NCBI GenBank assembly: GCA_035999365.1
Contig: DASYGT010000034.1
Coordinates: 35,502 to 99,501 of the forward strand
DNA length: 64,000 nt
Direction of reading: 5' to 3'
DNA from: DASYGT01 sp035999365
Lineage (GTDB): Bacteria > Actinomycetota > Actinomycetes > Mycobacteriales > Jatrophihabitantaceae
Shown here piece after piece: positions 17,666 through 28,746 of the stretch. Position numbers and translations under genes: made by a program. The notes below the pieces were generated by a model, which was given only the letters and a program-made list of their open reading frames with translations, was not told the origin of the DNA and made no database searches. The stretch's first letter is position 1. Every line of letters begins with the position of its first letter.

Positions 17666-18780
17666 TGTCGGTCATCCGGCGGCTCTACCGCGGTGAGACC
17701 CGCATCAACTTCATCGGCAACCGCGAGCGGTGGTACTTCGCCTCGCTCGTCCTGATCCTGATCTGCATCGGCAGCATCAGCCTGCGCGGCTTCAACTACG
17801 GCATCGATTTCGCCGGTGGTACCCAGTTCCAGATCCCGGTGACCAATACGCACATCACCACCGCCGACGCCAACACGGCATTCGCCAACGCCGGCGCCAA
17901 GACCGGTGGACCGGCCCAGCTCGTCGGCTCCGGTGGCACCAAGCAGATCGTCGTCAAGACCGAGTCCGATCCGGCGAAGGTGCAGGCCGTCAAGCTCAAG
18001 GTCGCGGCCGAGCTGAACGTCCCCGCCAGCAAGATCACCACCAACTCGGTGAGTTCGAGCTGGGGTCACGACATCACGGTGAAGGCGGTCGAGGGTCTGA
18101 TCGTCTTCCTGATCGTCGTCTCCATCTACATCGCCATCCGCTTCCAGTGGCGGATGGCGGTCGGCGGCATCCTTGCGTTGCTGCACGACCTGCTGATCGC
18201 TGCGGGGATCTATTCGATCATCGGCTTCGAGGTCACGCCGTCGACAGTCGTCGGGTTGCTCACGATCCTCGGTTTCTCGCTGTACGACACGGTGGTCGTC
18301 TACGACAAGGTGGCCGAGAACTCGAAGGACATCCTCGCCGGGTCACGCATGACCTTCAGCGATGCCGCGAACCTGGCGGTGAACCAGACCCTGATGCGAT
18401 CGATCAACACCTCGCTCATCGCACTGCTTCCGGTGGCCGGGCTGCTGTTCGTCGGCGCGGGGATCCTCGGCGTCGGCACGATCAAGGACCTCGCCCTGAT
18501 CCTGTTCGTCGGCCTGGCCTCCGGCGCGTACTCCTCGCTGTTCCTCGCCACGCCCATCGTCGTCGACCTCACCGAGGCCGCGCCGGAATACAAGGCGCTG
18601 ACCAAGCGGGTACAGGCCAAGCGGTCGAGCGAGGCAGCGCGCGCCGCAACCCCCGCGATGGCCGGATCCGCTGCTCCGAGCGTTGCGGCGCCCGTGACGA
18701 CCCACCGTCCTGGCGGCGGCGGGCCCGCCCCCGCACCACGTCCCGGCGCGCGTCCGCAGCGCCAGCGACGCAAGCGGTGA
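17665..18780 (+). CDS. secF: Protein translocase subunit SecF
   Basis: Partner of SecD. The sequence shows the first helix near WYFASLVLILICIG, the SecF signature FNYGIDFAGGTQFQIPV, a periplasmic domain, and a five-helix block including LTILGFSLYDTVVVYDKVAEN. The last roughly 60 residues form an Ala/Pro/Arg-rich cytoplasmic tail. ATG 17665 overlaps the secD stop and the end overlaps apt as GTGA. Confidence 0.96.
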   Translation: MSVIRRLYRGETRINFIGNRERWYFASLVLILICIGSISLRGFNYGIDFAGGTQFQIPVTNTHITTADANTAFANAGAKTGGPAQLVGSGGTKQIVVKTESDPAKVQAVKLKVAAELNVPASKITTNSVSSSWGHDITVKAVEGLIVFLIVVSIYIAIRFQWRMAVGGILALLHDLLIAAGIYSIIGFEVTPSTVVGLLTILGFSLYDTVVVYDKVAENSKDILAGSRMTFSDAANLAVNQTLMRSINTSLIALLPVAGLLFVGAGILGVGTIKDLALILFVGLASGAYSSLFLATPIVVDLTEAAPEYKALTKRVQAKRSSEAARAATPAMAGSAAPSVAAPVTTHRPGGGGPAPAPRPGARPQRQRRKR

Positions 18781-19328
18781 GGGCCGGGGGCAACTCGGGC
18801 GCTGAGCTCGCCGACCGCATCTCCTCGCTGCTGCGAGACGTGCCGGACTTCCCGCAGCCAGGGATCGTGTTCAAGGACATCACGCCGCTGCTGGCCGATG
18901 GCGCCGCCTTCGACGCATCGATCCACGCACTCGCCGCCTTCGCGCGCACGGTCGGCCCGATAGACCTCGTTGCGGGGATCGAGGCGCGCGGGTTCCTGAT
19001 CGCCGGTGCGCTGGCGTGTGCGCTCGGGTGCGGGCTCATCCCGGTGCGCAAGGCCGGCAAGCTGCCACCACCTACCCTGCGCCGCACATACGCCCTCGAA
19101 TACGGCACCGCCGAGATCGAGGTTCCGGTCGGGCGGCTCGGCGGCAAGCGGGTACTGCTCGTCGACGACGTACTGGCAACCGGAGGGACGTTGCGGGCCG
19201 CCGCTGACCTGGTCGGTGAGGCTGGTGCCTCCGTGGCGGGTATCGGCGTCCTGCTCGAACTCGGCTTCCTTGACGGGCGGGCGCCGCTTGCCGACGTGGC
19301 TGCGCTGCACGCGCTGCTGACGGTCTGA
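18777..19328 (+). CDS. apt: Adenine phosphoribosyltransferase
   Basis: Purine salvage enzyme converting adenine and PRPP to AMP. The 183 residues include FPQPGIVFKDITPLLAD, AGIEARGFLIAGALA, RKAGKLPPPT, and the PRPP-binding loop VLLVDDVLATGGTL. GTG 18777 overlaps the secF stop by 4 nt. secDF-apt-rel is a conserved actinobacterial order. Confidence 0.96.
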   Translation: MRAGGNSGAELADRISSLLRDVPDFPQPGIVFKDITPLLADGAAFDASIHALAAFARTVGPIDLVAGIEARGFLIAGALACALGCGLIPVRKAGKLPPPTLRRTYALEYGTAEIEVPVGRLGGKRVLLVDDVLATGGTLRAAADLVGEAGASVAGIGVLLELGFLDGRAPLADVAALHALLTV

Positions 19329-19372
19329 GCTCCGCACAGCCATTGTGTCCACGGCCGTGCAAGTTGTCCCCG

Positions 19373-19378
19373 TAGACT
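19373..19378 (+). promoter_or_regulatory. Probable -10 box of rel
   Basis: TAGACT lies 33 nt upstream of the proposed CTG start of rel and after the apt stop, giving a predicted RNA start near 19385. Confidence 0.4.
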
Positions 19379-19411
19379 CGATGATGAGCATCGGGACATC
19401 CGGGAGACGCA

Positions 19412-21814
<2,403 letters not shown>

Positions 21815-22005
21815 GCTGCACCCGCACCCGCACCTCCCGGGCCGCCGCGACCATGATCAGGTCCGGAATGTGGTCGTGCCGGCCCGGAAGGTCCGAGCTT
21901 GTCAAGTTAATTGTCGTTTTCCGGCTTTTATGACGGATTACCCCTCCGGTCGACCTAACGTGCTGCTTCGTCATAGTTCGAACGGTCTATCGGTTGGAGT
22001 GACGC
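21815..22005 (+). promoter_or_regulatory. Intergenic region with AT-rich putative promoter
   Basis: A stretch around 21899-21940 is much richer in A/T than its surroundings and contains TTGTCA and TTGTCG hexamers; no single -10 stands out. GGAG at 21996-21999 lies 6 nt before the GTG of the secreted-protein gene. Confidence 0.3.
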
Positions 22006-22524
22006 GTGCGCGCACGATTGGCCGCTACTGGTGTAGCGGCGTCGCTGATGTTGGTCACGACCGGAGCGGATGCCGAACCGGCGCCAAATCACGACTCCCA
22101 CAGTCGGAAATTCTCGTTCGCAATTGCGCCGAAGAGCCCGAACGGTTCGACGCAGACCGCCGGGATAGGCGCATTCGAGACCTTCGGCGACAACGTCCAC
22201 ATATCTAGCTCGGCGCCTACCGCAGTATCAGGACACGGATGGTGGCAGATGGTCTCGGGACCGGCGGGTGTCAAAGCGAAAGTCACGGTCTTCCTTCAGG
22301 CCCAGGACACGCACGGAAAGTGGACCACCGTGAACACCGGCTACAAGATCGTTTACTCGGGCGGTGGCAGCGCGAACAGGGCCTCCGCGCAAAAGCAATG
22401 CACGAACCTGGTCCAACGCGTCGTGTGGCGGACCCTGATCGACGTGGACCTCATCGGGTACAACGACACTCCTGGCGTAACGACGACGTCCGCGATCACA
22501 TTCTATTGCGGTGCAGGGCTCTGA
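22006..22524 (+). CDS. Small secreted protein of unknown function
   Basis: 172 residues. The N-terminus (MRARLAATGVAASLMLVTTGADA-EP) is a signal peptide with a likely cleavage site after ADA near residue 23. The mature part contains only two cysteines (positions 132 and 168), probably a disulfide, around WRTLIDVDLIGYNDTPG. It is predicted to be mostly beta-strand. I do not recognise a named family, although Cys-x7-WR-x-VDVDLIG-like segments recur in actinobacterial secreted proteins. Base composition appears less GC-rich than in the neighbouring genes. A second unknown gene follows after 32 nt. Confidence 0.75.
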   Translation: MRARLAATGVAASLMLVTTGADAEPAPNHDSHSRKFSFAIAPKSPNGSTQTAGIGAFETFGDNVHISSSAPTAVSGHGWWQMVSGPAGVKAKVTVFLQAQDTHGKWTTVNTGYKIVYSGGGSANRASAQKQCTNLVQRVVWRTLIDVDLIGYNDTPGVTTTSAITFYCGAGL

Positions 22525-22556
22525 TCACCAGGCTGCACCTGCGTCGCGTACCGACC

Positions 22557-23309
22557 ATGCTATTGGGCGTGCACGGTGCTCTCGGCATGCATTCGTGGTT
22601 GCTTGAGGAGTACGGCAGAGGCGGCCTCGGCGAGGACACATTCAGCCTTGTCGTGAAACGCAGCATCGCCTACGAGTTGACCGCATTCGGGGGTGACGAG
22701 CGCAGCGACATTCGGTGGCTGCACAACGACGCAGGCGGTGACTGGACCCAGGACGGACAGGTGCGCGAACTCGCGTGGTTCCAGATCGCGGTGTCCGAGA
22801 ACACGGCGTACCGACTCCCGATCCAGCCAGCCGCGACGATTCTGCGGGAAATTCTCGACCGCGTCGGGCAGTGGCGCTTCACGGGCATGCACGCTGTCAT
22901 TCCCCTCTATCTTGCCCGCGACGCCAGATTTGATCTGGCGGCGATGTGGCCATGGTTCACGTTCGCGGACCCTGGCTCAGCCATCACGATGACGGTGCAG
23001 GTCTCGTGTGTCAGCGCGGAGCAACTTCGAGATCGCGGAGGAGAGTTGCTTGCAGCCGTCAAGGATCGCAGTCACGGTCAACTTGCTGTTCAGCTCGCGG
23101 AGCCTCGCTACCCGGACGGGCAGCCGTCGCGACAAACGGGCGAGACGTTCACCCGAGGCATGCGTCCGGCTGTTCACTTCGACTGCGTGGCGCCGGAGTG
23201 GTCGATCGACGCGGTGACTTGGTCGCTCGAGATCTTCGTCGATGCGCTTCGCTGCACGACCACCGACCCAGCCGTCCTGATCACGGTCAATCGGACCGAT
23301 GGCGGCTGA
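22557..23309 (+). CDS. Hypothetical protein (250 residues)
   Basis: No family is recognised. From ATG 22557 the sequence reads LLGVHGALGMHSWLLEEYG, with several Trp-containing strands and mixed alpha/beta character. No signal peptide, membrane helix or catalytic motif is evident. No good ribosome-binding site precedes it; it may be reinitiated after the secreted-protein gene 32 nt upstream. The frame is open further upstream, but those residues overlap the previous gene and offer no better start. It may be accessory to the secreted protein, but this is only proximity. Confidence 0.6.
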   Translation: MLLGVHGALGMHSWLLEEYGRGGLGEDTFSLVVKRSIAYELTAFGGDERSDIRWLHNDAGGDWTQDGQVRELAWFQIAVSENTAYRLPIQPAATILREILDRVGQWRFTGMHAVIPLYLARDARFDLAAMWPWFTFADPGSAITMTVQVSCVSAEQLRDRGGELLAAVKDRSHGQLAVQLAEPRYPDGQPSRQTGETFTRGMRPAVHFDCVAPEWSIDAVTWSLEIFVDALRCTTTDPAVLITVNRTDGG

Positions 23310-23374
23310 AGCCGTCCGACTTCATCGATCACCTTTCCCCGTTCAGGTACGCGACCAAGGCCAAGGACTCGGCC

Positions 23375-23407
23375 CGTGCGTGAGCGGGGACAACCTACTC
23401 ACGTGCG
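23375..23407 (+). terminator. Candidate hairpin terminator between convergent genes
   Basis: Arms 23375-23384 (CGTGCGTGAG) and 23398-23407 (CTCACGTGCG) form a 10-bp stem with two G-U pairs and a 13-nt loop in plus-strand RNA. It lies between the 250-residue hypothetical and the convergent cyclophilin gene. No T-run. Confidence 0.35.
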
Positions 23408-23412
23408 CTCGG

Positions 23413-24093
23413 TCAGCGGGCCATCACCGTCGTCAGCGTGATCGGCAGCTTCGGCCGACCGTCGATGCCACCGTCGACAGTCCCGGCGGCGGCGACCTTT
23501 GTCAGCACGCCCAGTCCCGCAGAGACGGAGCCGAACACCGTGTACTGCTGGTGCCCGAGGTTGCGCTGCAGGTTCGGTGAGTCCTGGTAGACGATGAAGA
23601 ACTGGCTGCCACCGCTGTGTGCGTCTGCCGTGCGGGCCATGGCGATCGTCGCGGCGCCGTACGTCTCGGCGCCGCTCGCCTCGTCCGGAATGGTGTATCC
23701 GGGGCCGCCGCTGCCCGAGCCCGTCGGGTCACCACACTGCAGGACGTAGATCGTGTCGGTGACCAACCGGTGGCACGGCGTGCTGTCGAAGTAATGCTGA
23801 TGGGCCAGCGACACGAAGCTCGCGACAGTGCAGGGCGCCAACGCCCGGTCGAGGGTGAAGGTCATCGATCCCCGTGATGTGGACACGTCGACCGTGACCT
23901 TCCCGCTGTGCGGCGGATCGGCGGGAGGTTCGGCAACGTGCTTCGCCGCGCCGCCCTCCGACATCCACGAGCAACTGCCCGCTGCGTGGCGGCCCCCGCC
24001 GCTCGTGGCGACGACGACCACGATCACGGCCGCGAGCAGCACGGTCGTGACGGCAGCGCCGACGATGAGCAAGCGGCGCCGATCCGTCGTCAT
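23413..24093 (-). CDS. Membrane-anchored cyclophilin-type peptidyl-prolyl isomerase
   Basis: 226 residues: a short basic N-terminus, one transmembrane helix (LLIVGAAVTTVLLAAVIVVVV), a linker, and an extracytoplasmic cyclophilin domain with FTLDRALAPCTVASFVSLA, YFDSTPCHRLV, and GSQFFIVYQDSPNL. It would help exported proteins fold. The equivalent gene in mycobacteria (ppiB) also lies next to rel. It starts 16 nt after an FKBP-type isomerase gene and is probably cotranscribed with it. Confidence 0.9.
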   Translation of the reverse strand: MTTDRRRLLIVGAAVTTVLLAAVIVVVVATSGGGRHAAGSCSWMSEGGAAKHVAEPPADPPHSGKVTVDVSTSRGSMTFTLDRALAPCTVASFVSLAHQHYFDSTPCHRLVTDTIYVLQCGDPTGSGSGGPGYTIPDEASGAETYGAATIAMARTADAHSGGSQFFIVYQDSPNLQRNLGHQQYTVFGSVSAGLGVLTKVAAAGTVDGGIDGRPKLPITLTTVMAR

Positions 24094-24109
24094 GCTGGTG
24101 CGCCGGCTA

Positions 24110-24817
24110 TCAGCCGGTGACCTTCTTGAGGTCGACGACGAAGACCAGCGGCGCGTTGGCCGGGATCGTGCCCTGCCCCTGGGCGCCATAGGCGAGCGAC
24201 GCGGGCAGGATCATGATCCGCCGGCCGCCGACCTTCATCGGCGGGACGCCTGTCGTGCCGCCGATGCCCTGCGTGAAGCCGGGGACCACCTGGTTCAGCG
24301 GGAAGTCCACCGGCATGCCGCGGTCCCATGATGAGTCGAACTTGATGCCGGTCTTGAAGAGCACCCCGACGTATTGCACGCTGACCGTCGACGTCGCTTT
24401 CGCGGGCGCGCCCGTGCCGACCACGAGGTCCTTGTACTCCAGCTTCGCGGGGTCCTTCGCCGACTTCGAGGTGACGGTCGGTTTGCCCGCGAGGTCGGCA
24501 GCGCCCGTGACGGTGACGCCGTCGAAGGTGACCGACGCGCCCTTGGCCGCCGGGTACGACGTGCTGGGCGTGGGGGTCGGGGTGGGGCTCGGTGACGATG
24601 ATGTCGTCGGCGTCGGGCTTGCCGCCGTCTTGGCCTTCTTGTTGTCCCCGCTGACGGCGACGATGAACACGACGATCACCGCGATCAGGACGAGCGTGCC
24701 CACGATCGAGGCGATGAGGGTGAACCGCTTGCGGGCGGCCTCTCGCTCCTGGCGGCGCTGGAGCTGACGTTCGAGGTGTCGGCGGGCGGCCTCACGACGC
24801 TGCTTGTTCGTCGGCAC
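24110..24817 (-). CDS. Membrane-anchored FKBP-type peptidyl-prolyl isomerase
   Basis: 235 residues: a highly basic helical N-terminus (RREAARRHLERQLQRRQERE), a transmembrane helix, a Pro/Thr/Ser linker, then an FKBP domain (VSVQYVGVLFKTGIKFDSSWD, PLNQVVPGFTQGI, GGRRIMILPASLAYG, PLVFVVDLKKV). It acts outside the membrane. GTG 24817 has GGAGGA 7 nt upstream. A TAGACT -10 box on this strand is at 24875-24870. Confidence 0.93.
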   Translation of the reverse strand: MPTNKQRREAARRHLERQLQRRQEREAARKRFTLIASIVGTLVLIAVIVVFIVAVSGDNKKAKTAASPTPTTSSSPSPTPTPTPSTSYPAAKGASVTFDGVTVTGAADLAGKPTVTSKSAKDPAKLEYKDLVVGTGAPAKATSTVSVQYVGVLFKTGIKFDSSWDRGMPVDFPLNQVVPGFTQGIGGTTGVPPMKVGGRRIMILPASLAYGAQGQGTIPANAPLVFVVDLKKVTG

Positions 24818-24869
24818 GGAAGCGATCCTCCAGCGGGTGGCAGTCAGGGGGTGGGTCGAAGTCCCCGGA

Positions 24870-24875
24870 AGTCTA
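24870..24875 (-). promoter_or_regulatory. Probable -10 box of the FKBP-cyclophilin unit
   Basis: TAGACT on the minus strand, 52 nt upstream of the FKBP GTG. A plus-strand TAGGCT at 24924-24929 probably serves the divergent metallo-hydrolase gene. Confidence 0.4.
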
Positions 24876-24968
24876 CGGAACCCATCCTCAGCGCCGGCAA
24901 TGAGAACCCGAAGCGTCGCTCGGTAGGCTGAACTGTCCCCGATCCCGCCGATTCAGGAGTGTCCGACC

Positions 24969-25625
24969 GTGCTCATCGCCGGTTTCCCGTCGGCAGCGAC
25001 CGCCACCAACTGCTGGGTCGTCGCGCCCGACGACGGTGAGCAGTGCGTCGTGATCGACCCCGGTATGGGGGTCGTCGGTCAGCTGGACGAGCTCATCAGC
25101 GAGCACCGCCTGCACCCGGTGGCCGTCATGCTCACCCACGGCCACTTCGACCACACCTTCTCCGTCCTGCCGGTCTGCCAGGCCCGCGACGTCCCCGCGT
25201 ACATCCACCCGGCCGACCGCGCTCAGCTGGCCGACCCGTGGTCGGGCGTAGGGATGCCCGTCGGCACACCGCTGTTCGGATCGCTCACGTTCGCCGAGCC
25301 CGACGACGTGAAGCCGATCGTCGACGGCGACAAGGTGTCGCTGGCCGGGCTGGATTTCGCCGTGCGGCACGCTCCTGGGCACAGCGCGGGTTCGGTCGTG
25401 TTCGGTCTCGGAGCCGACGAACCGGTGCTCTTCTCCGGTGACGTCCTGTTCGCCGGCTCGATCGGACGGGTCGACCTTCCGGGCGGCTCGATGGCCGACA
25501 TGCAGGCATCGCTGCGCTCGGTGATCATCCCGATGGATGATGCGACCCAGGTGCTCCCGGGCCACGGCCCGACGACGACGATCGGCCACGAGCGCAGCGT
25601 CAACCCGTACCTGCAAGGTCTGTGA
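24969..25625 (+). CDS. MBL-fold metallo-hydrolase (glyoxalase II-like)
   Basis: 218 residues with the metal-binding THGHFDH motif near 25137, HAPGHSAGS, LFSGDVLFAGSIGR, and LPGHGPTTTI, the ligand set of YcbL/glyoxalase II-like hydrolases. Substrate unknown; a thiol ester is plausible. AGGAG at 24955-24959 supports GTG 24969. The gene commonly stands before hisS in actinobacteria, here with a 10-nt gap. Confidence 0.9.
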   Translation: MLIAGFPSAATATNCWVVAPDDGEQCVVIDPGMGVVGQLDELISEHRLHPVAVMLTHGHFDHTFSVLPVCQARDVPAYIHPADRAQLADPWSGVGMPVGTPLFGSLTFAEPDDVKPIVDGDKVSLAGLDFAVRHAPGHSAGSVVFGLGADEPVLFSGDVLFAGSIGRVDLPGGSMADMQASLRSVIIPMDDATQVLPGHGPTTTIGHERSVNPYLQGL

Positions 25626-25635
25626 CCGGCGCGAC

Positions 25636-26973
25636 GTGACCTCGTCCCTCTCCGGCTTTCCGGAACTCCTGCCGTCTCAGCGCTCGGTCGAACTCGCCGT
25701 CCTCGACCAGTTGCGTGCGGTGTTCGAACTGCACGGCTTCGCCTCGGTCGAGACACGCGCTGCCGAGCCGCTCGACTCGCTGCTGCGCAAGGGCGAGATC
25801 GACAAGGAGGTCTACGTACTGCGCCGGCTGCACGCCGACGACGAGGCAGGCGACAGCGGGCTGGGGCTGCACTTCGACCTCACCGTTCCCTTCGCGCGCT
25901 ACGTCTTGGAGAACGCCGGCCGCCTGTCGTTCCCGTTCCGGCGGTACCAGATCCAGAAGGTATGGCGTGGAGAACGGCCGCAGGAGGGTCGTTACCGCGA
26001 GTTCACGCAGGCCGACATCGACGTCGTCGCGCGCGACACCCTGCCGTTCCACTACGACATCGAGGTGGCGCGGGTGATGTGCGAGGCACTCGCGGCGCTC
26101 CCGTTCCTGCCGCCGCTGCGACTGCAGATCAACAATCGCAAACTGGTCGAGGGCTTCTTCGAGGGAATCGGAGCGCCGGACATCCCGGCAGCGATGCGCG
26201 GCGTCGACCGCCTCGACAAAGTGCCGGCCGACGCCGTGCGAGGGATGCTCGTGCGCGATGCCGGATTGTCCGACGAGCAGGCGGGGCTCTGCGTGCAACT
26301 GGCCGAGATCCGTACGGCCGACACGTCGTTCGTCGAGCGTGTACGTGCCCTGGGCGTATCCAACGACGTGCTCGACACCGGGCTCGACGAGCTGGCCGCG
26401 GTCGTCGCGGGGTGCGTCGACGTGGCGAGCGAACGACTCACCGTCGAGGCCGATCTGCGCATCGCACGCGGGCTGGACTACTACACGGGGACGGTGTTCG
26501 AGACGCGCATGGCCGGCTTCGAGCAGCTCGGTTCGATCTGTTCCGGCGGCCGGTACGACTCTCTGGCCAGTGACGCCCGTGCGTCTTACCCAGGGGTCGG
26601 CATCTCACTCGGCGTGACGCGCCTGCTGATGCCGCTGTTCCAACGAGGCCTGCTGGCGGCGTCGCGTGACGTCCCGTCGGCTGTGCTCGTCGCGCTGCCA
26701 TCGGAGGACGACCGCGCCGCGTGCAGTGCGGTCGCTGCCGCTCTGCGCGCTCGTGGCATCGCCTGCGAGGTGGCCGCGGAGGCTCAGAAGTACGGCAAGC
26801 AGATCCGCTTCGCCGAAAGAAGGGGCATCCCATTCGTGTGGTTCCCCGGCGACAACTCCCATGAGGTCAAGGACATCCGCAGTGGCGAGCAGGTTGCGGC
26901 TGATCCCGCGACCTGGACGCCACCGGTCGACGACCTGCGACCGCAGGTGATCACGAGGAAAGCAGAGCAGTGA
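25636..26973 (+). CDS. hisS: Histidyl-tRNA synthetase
   Basis: Class II synthetase of 445 residues. Visible are HFDLTVPFARYV, motif 2 (RYREFTQADIDVVA), the histidine-specific RGLDYYTGTVFE, motif 3 (GVGISLGVTRL), and the C-terminal anticodon-binding domain (AVLVALPSEDDRAA...YGKQIRFAERRGIPF). It is shorter and more divergent than E. coli HisS, as usual for actinobacteria. GTG 25636 is the only well-placed start. The stop overlaps aspS (GTGA). Confidence 0.95.
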   Translation: MTSSLSGFPELLPSQRSVELAVLDQLRAVFELHGFASVETRAAEPLDSLLRKGEIDKEVYVLRRLHADDEAGDSGLGLHFDLTVPFARYVLENAGRLSFPFRRYQIQKVWRGERPQEGRYREFTQADIDVVARDTLPFHYDIEVARVMCEALAALPFLPPLRLQINNRKLVEGFFEGIGAPDIPAAMRGVDRLDKVPADAVRGMLVRDAGLSDEQAGLCVQLAEIRTADTSFVERVRALGVSNDVLDTGLDELAAVVAGCVDVASERLTVEADLRIARGLDYYTGTVFETRMAGFEQLGSICSGGRYDSLASDARASYPGVGISLGVTRLLMPLFQRGLLAASRDVPSAVLVALPSEDDRAACSAVAAALRARGIACEVAAEAQKYGKQIRFAERRGIPFVWFPGDNSHEVKDIRSGEQVAADPATWTPPVDDLRPQVITRKAEQ

Positions 26974-28736
26974 TTCGTACGCATGAGGCAGGGACGCTGC
27001 GCGCGTCCGACGCCGGCCAGCACGTGACGCTCGCCGGATGGGTCGCCACCCGGCGCGATCACGGCGGTGTGACCTTCATCGATCTGCGCGACGCCTCCGG
27101 CTCGGTGCAGATCGTGCTCCGCGAGGCGGATGTCGCGCACGATCTGCGCAACGAGTGGGTCGTCGTCGTGCAGGGGACCGTGCGGGCGCGTCCGGAGGGA
27201 AACGTCAATCCGGCGGTGCCGACCGGCGAGATCGAGGTCGCTGCCGACCGGCTCGACGTGCTCAACGAAGCGGCACCGTTGCCCTTCCAGGTGGACGAGC
27301 ACACCGAGGTCGGGGAAGAGGCGCGCCTGAAGTATCGCTACCTCGACCTGCGCCGCCCTGGTCCCGCTGCCGCGATCCGGTTGCGCAGCAGGGTCAACCA
27401 GGCGGCTCGCGATGTGTTGCTCGAACAGAACTTCGTCGAGATCGAGACGCCCACTCTGACGCGTTCCACGCCCGAGGGTGCCCGCGACTTCCTCGTGCCC
27501 GCGCGCCTGCGCCCAGGCAGCTGGTACGCACTTCCGCAGTCGCCGCAGCTGTTCAAGCAGCTGCTGATGGTGGCAGGCATGGAGCGTTACTTCCAGATCG
27601 CGCGGTGCTATCGCGACGAGGACTTCCGCGCCGACCGGCAACCGGAATTCACCCAGCTGGACATCGAGATGAGCTTCGTCGACCAGGACGATGTCATCGC
27701 GCTCGCCGAACGGGTGCTCGTCGCGTTGTGGCGCCTGATCGGCCATGACATCAGCACACCGGTGCCGCGGATGACGTACGCAGAGGCGATGCGCCGGTTC
27801 GGCTCGGACAAGCCAGATCTGCGCTTCGGCCTGGAGCTGGTCGAGTGCACCGAGTACTTCGCCCAGACGCCCTTCCGGGTGTTCCAGGCGCCGTACGTCG
27901 GAGCGGTGGTGATGCCCGGCGGCGCAGCCCAGCCCCGCCGTCAGCTCGACGCATGGCAGGACTGGGCCAAGCAGCGAGGTGCCAAGGGGCTCGCCTACGT
28001 GCTCGTCGGCGACGACGGCGAGCTGTCCGGTCCCGTTGCGAAGAACCTCAGCGACGCCGAACGAACCGGGCTGGCCGCGCATGTCGGCGCGGCGCCGGGT
28101 GATTGCGTGTTCTTCGCGGCGGGACCGGTGAAGTCCGCACGTGCGCTGCTCGGGGCCACCCGCCTCGAGATCGGCCGTCGCGGTGCTTTGATCGACGAGT
28201 CCCAGTGGTCGTTCGTCTGGATCGTCGACGCGCCACTGTTCGAGCCGACTTCCGATGCCGAAGCATCCGGTGACGTCGCCGTGGGGTCCGGGGCGTGGAC
28301 GGCTGTGCACCACGCCTTCACCTCACCCAAGCCGGAGTCGATGGACACCTTTGACACCGACCCGGGCCCGGCCCTGGCCTATGCCTACGACATCGTCTGC
28401 AACGGAAACGAGATCGGCGGTGGCTCGATCCGTATCCACCGTCGCGACGTGCAGGAGCGCGTCTTCGCTGTGATGGGACTCGGTGCCGACGAGGCGCGCG
28501 AGAAGTTCGGGTTCCTGCTCGACGCCTTCAGCTACGGCGCACCGCCGCACGGCGGCATCGCCTTCGGGTGGGACCGCATCTGCGCGCTACTGTCCGGCAC
28601 CGAGTCGATCAGGGACGTGATCGCCTTCCCGAAGACGGGTGGCGGCTACGACCCGCTCACCGGAGCACCGGCGGAGATCACTGCGGAGCAGCGCAAGGAA
28701 GCCGGCATCGACGCGACGCCGGACCCTACTTCGTAG
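26970..28736 (+). CDS. aspS: Aspartyl-tRNA synthetase, probably non-discriminating (Asp/Asn)
   Basis: 588-residue bacterial-type AspRS: an OB-fold anticodon domain at residues 1-110, motif 1, motif 2 (FQIARCYRDEDFRADRQPEF), the GAD insertion domain, and motif 3 (GIAFGWDRICALL). In the anticodon loop His31 (RRDHGG) and the glycine at about 77 match the residues linked to relaxed specificity in non-discriminating AspRS, where Leu and Lys occur in discriminating enzymes. It would then charge tRNA-Asn with Asp for correction by GatCAB. The specificity is inferred. Confidence 0.95.
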   Translation: MIRTHEAGTLRASDAGQHVTLAGWVATRRDHGGVTFIDLRDASGSVQIVLREADVAHDLRNEWVVVVQGTVRARPEGNVNPAVPTGEIEVAADRLDVLNEAAPLPFQVDEHTEVGEEARLKYRYLDLRRPGPAAAIRLRSRVNQAARDVLLEQNFVEIETPTLTRSTPEGARDFLVPARLRPGSWYALPQSPQLFKQLLMVAGMERYFQIARCYRDEDFRADRQPEFTQLDIEMSFVDQDDVIALAERVLVALWRLIGHDISTPVPRMTYAEAMRRFGSDKPDLRFGLELVECTEYFAQTPFRVFQAPYVGAVVMPGGAAQPRRQLDAWQDWAKQRGAKGLAYVLVGDDGELSGPVAKNLSDAERTGLAAHVGAAPGDCVFFAAGPVKSARALLGATRLEIGRRGALIDESQWSFVWIVDAPLFEPTSDAEASGDVAVGSGAWTAVHHAFTSPKPESMDTFDTDPGPALAYAYDIVCNGNEIGGGSIRIHRRDVQERVFAVMGLGADEAREKFGFLLDAFSYGAPPHGGIAFGWDRICALLSGTESIRDVIAFPKTGGGYDPLTGAPAEITAEQRKEAGIDATPDPTS

Positions 28737-28746
28737 GCTGTCCCGT

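Noticed and set aside
21960..21995. A second SOS box near AGTTCGAACGG upstream of the secreted-protein gene
   Set aside because: The half-sites have no 4-bp spacer and do not match TCGAAC-N4-GTTCGA.
22239..22556. Upstream extension of the 250-residue hypothetical
   Set aside because: It overlaps the secreted-protein gene in another frame and its translation is low-complexity and shadow-like.
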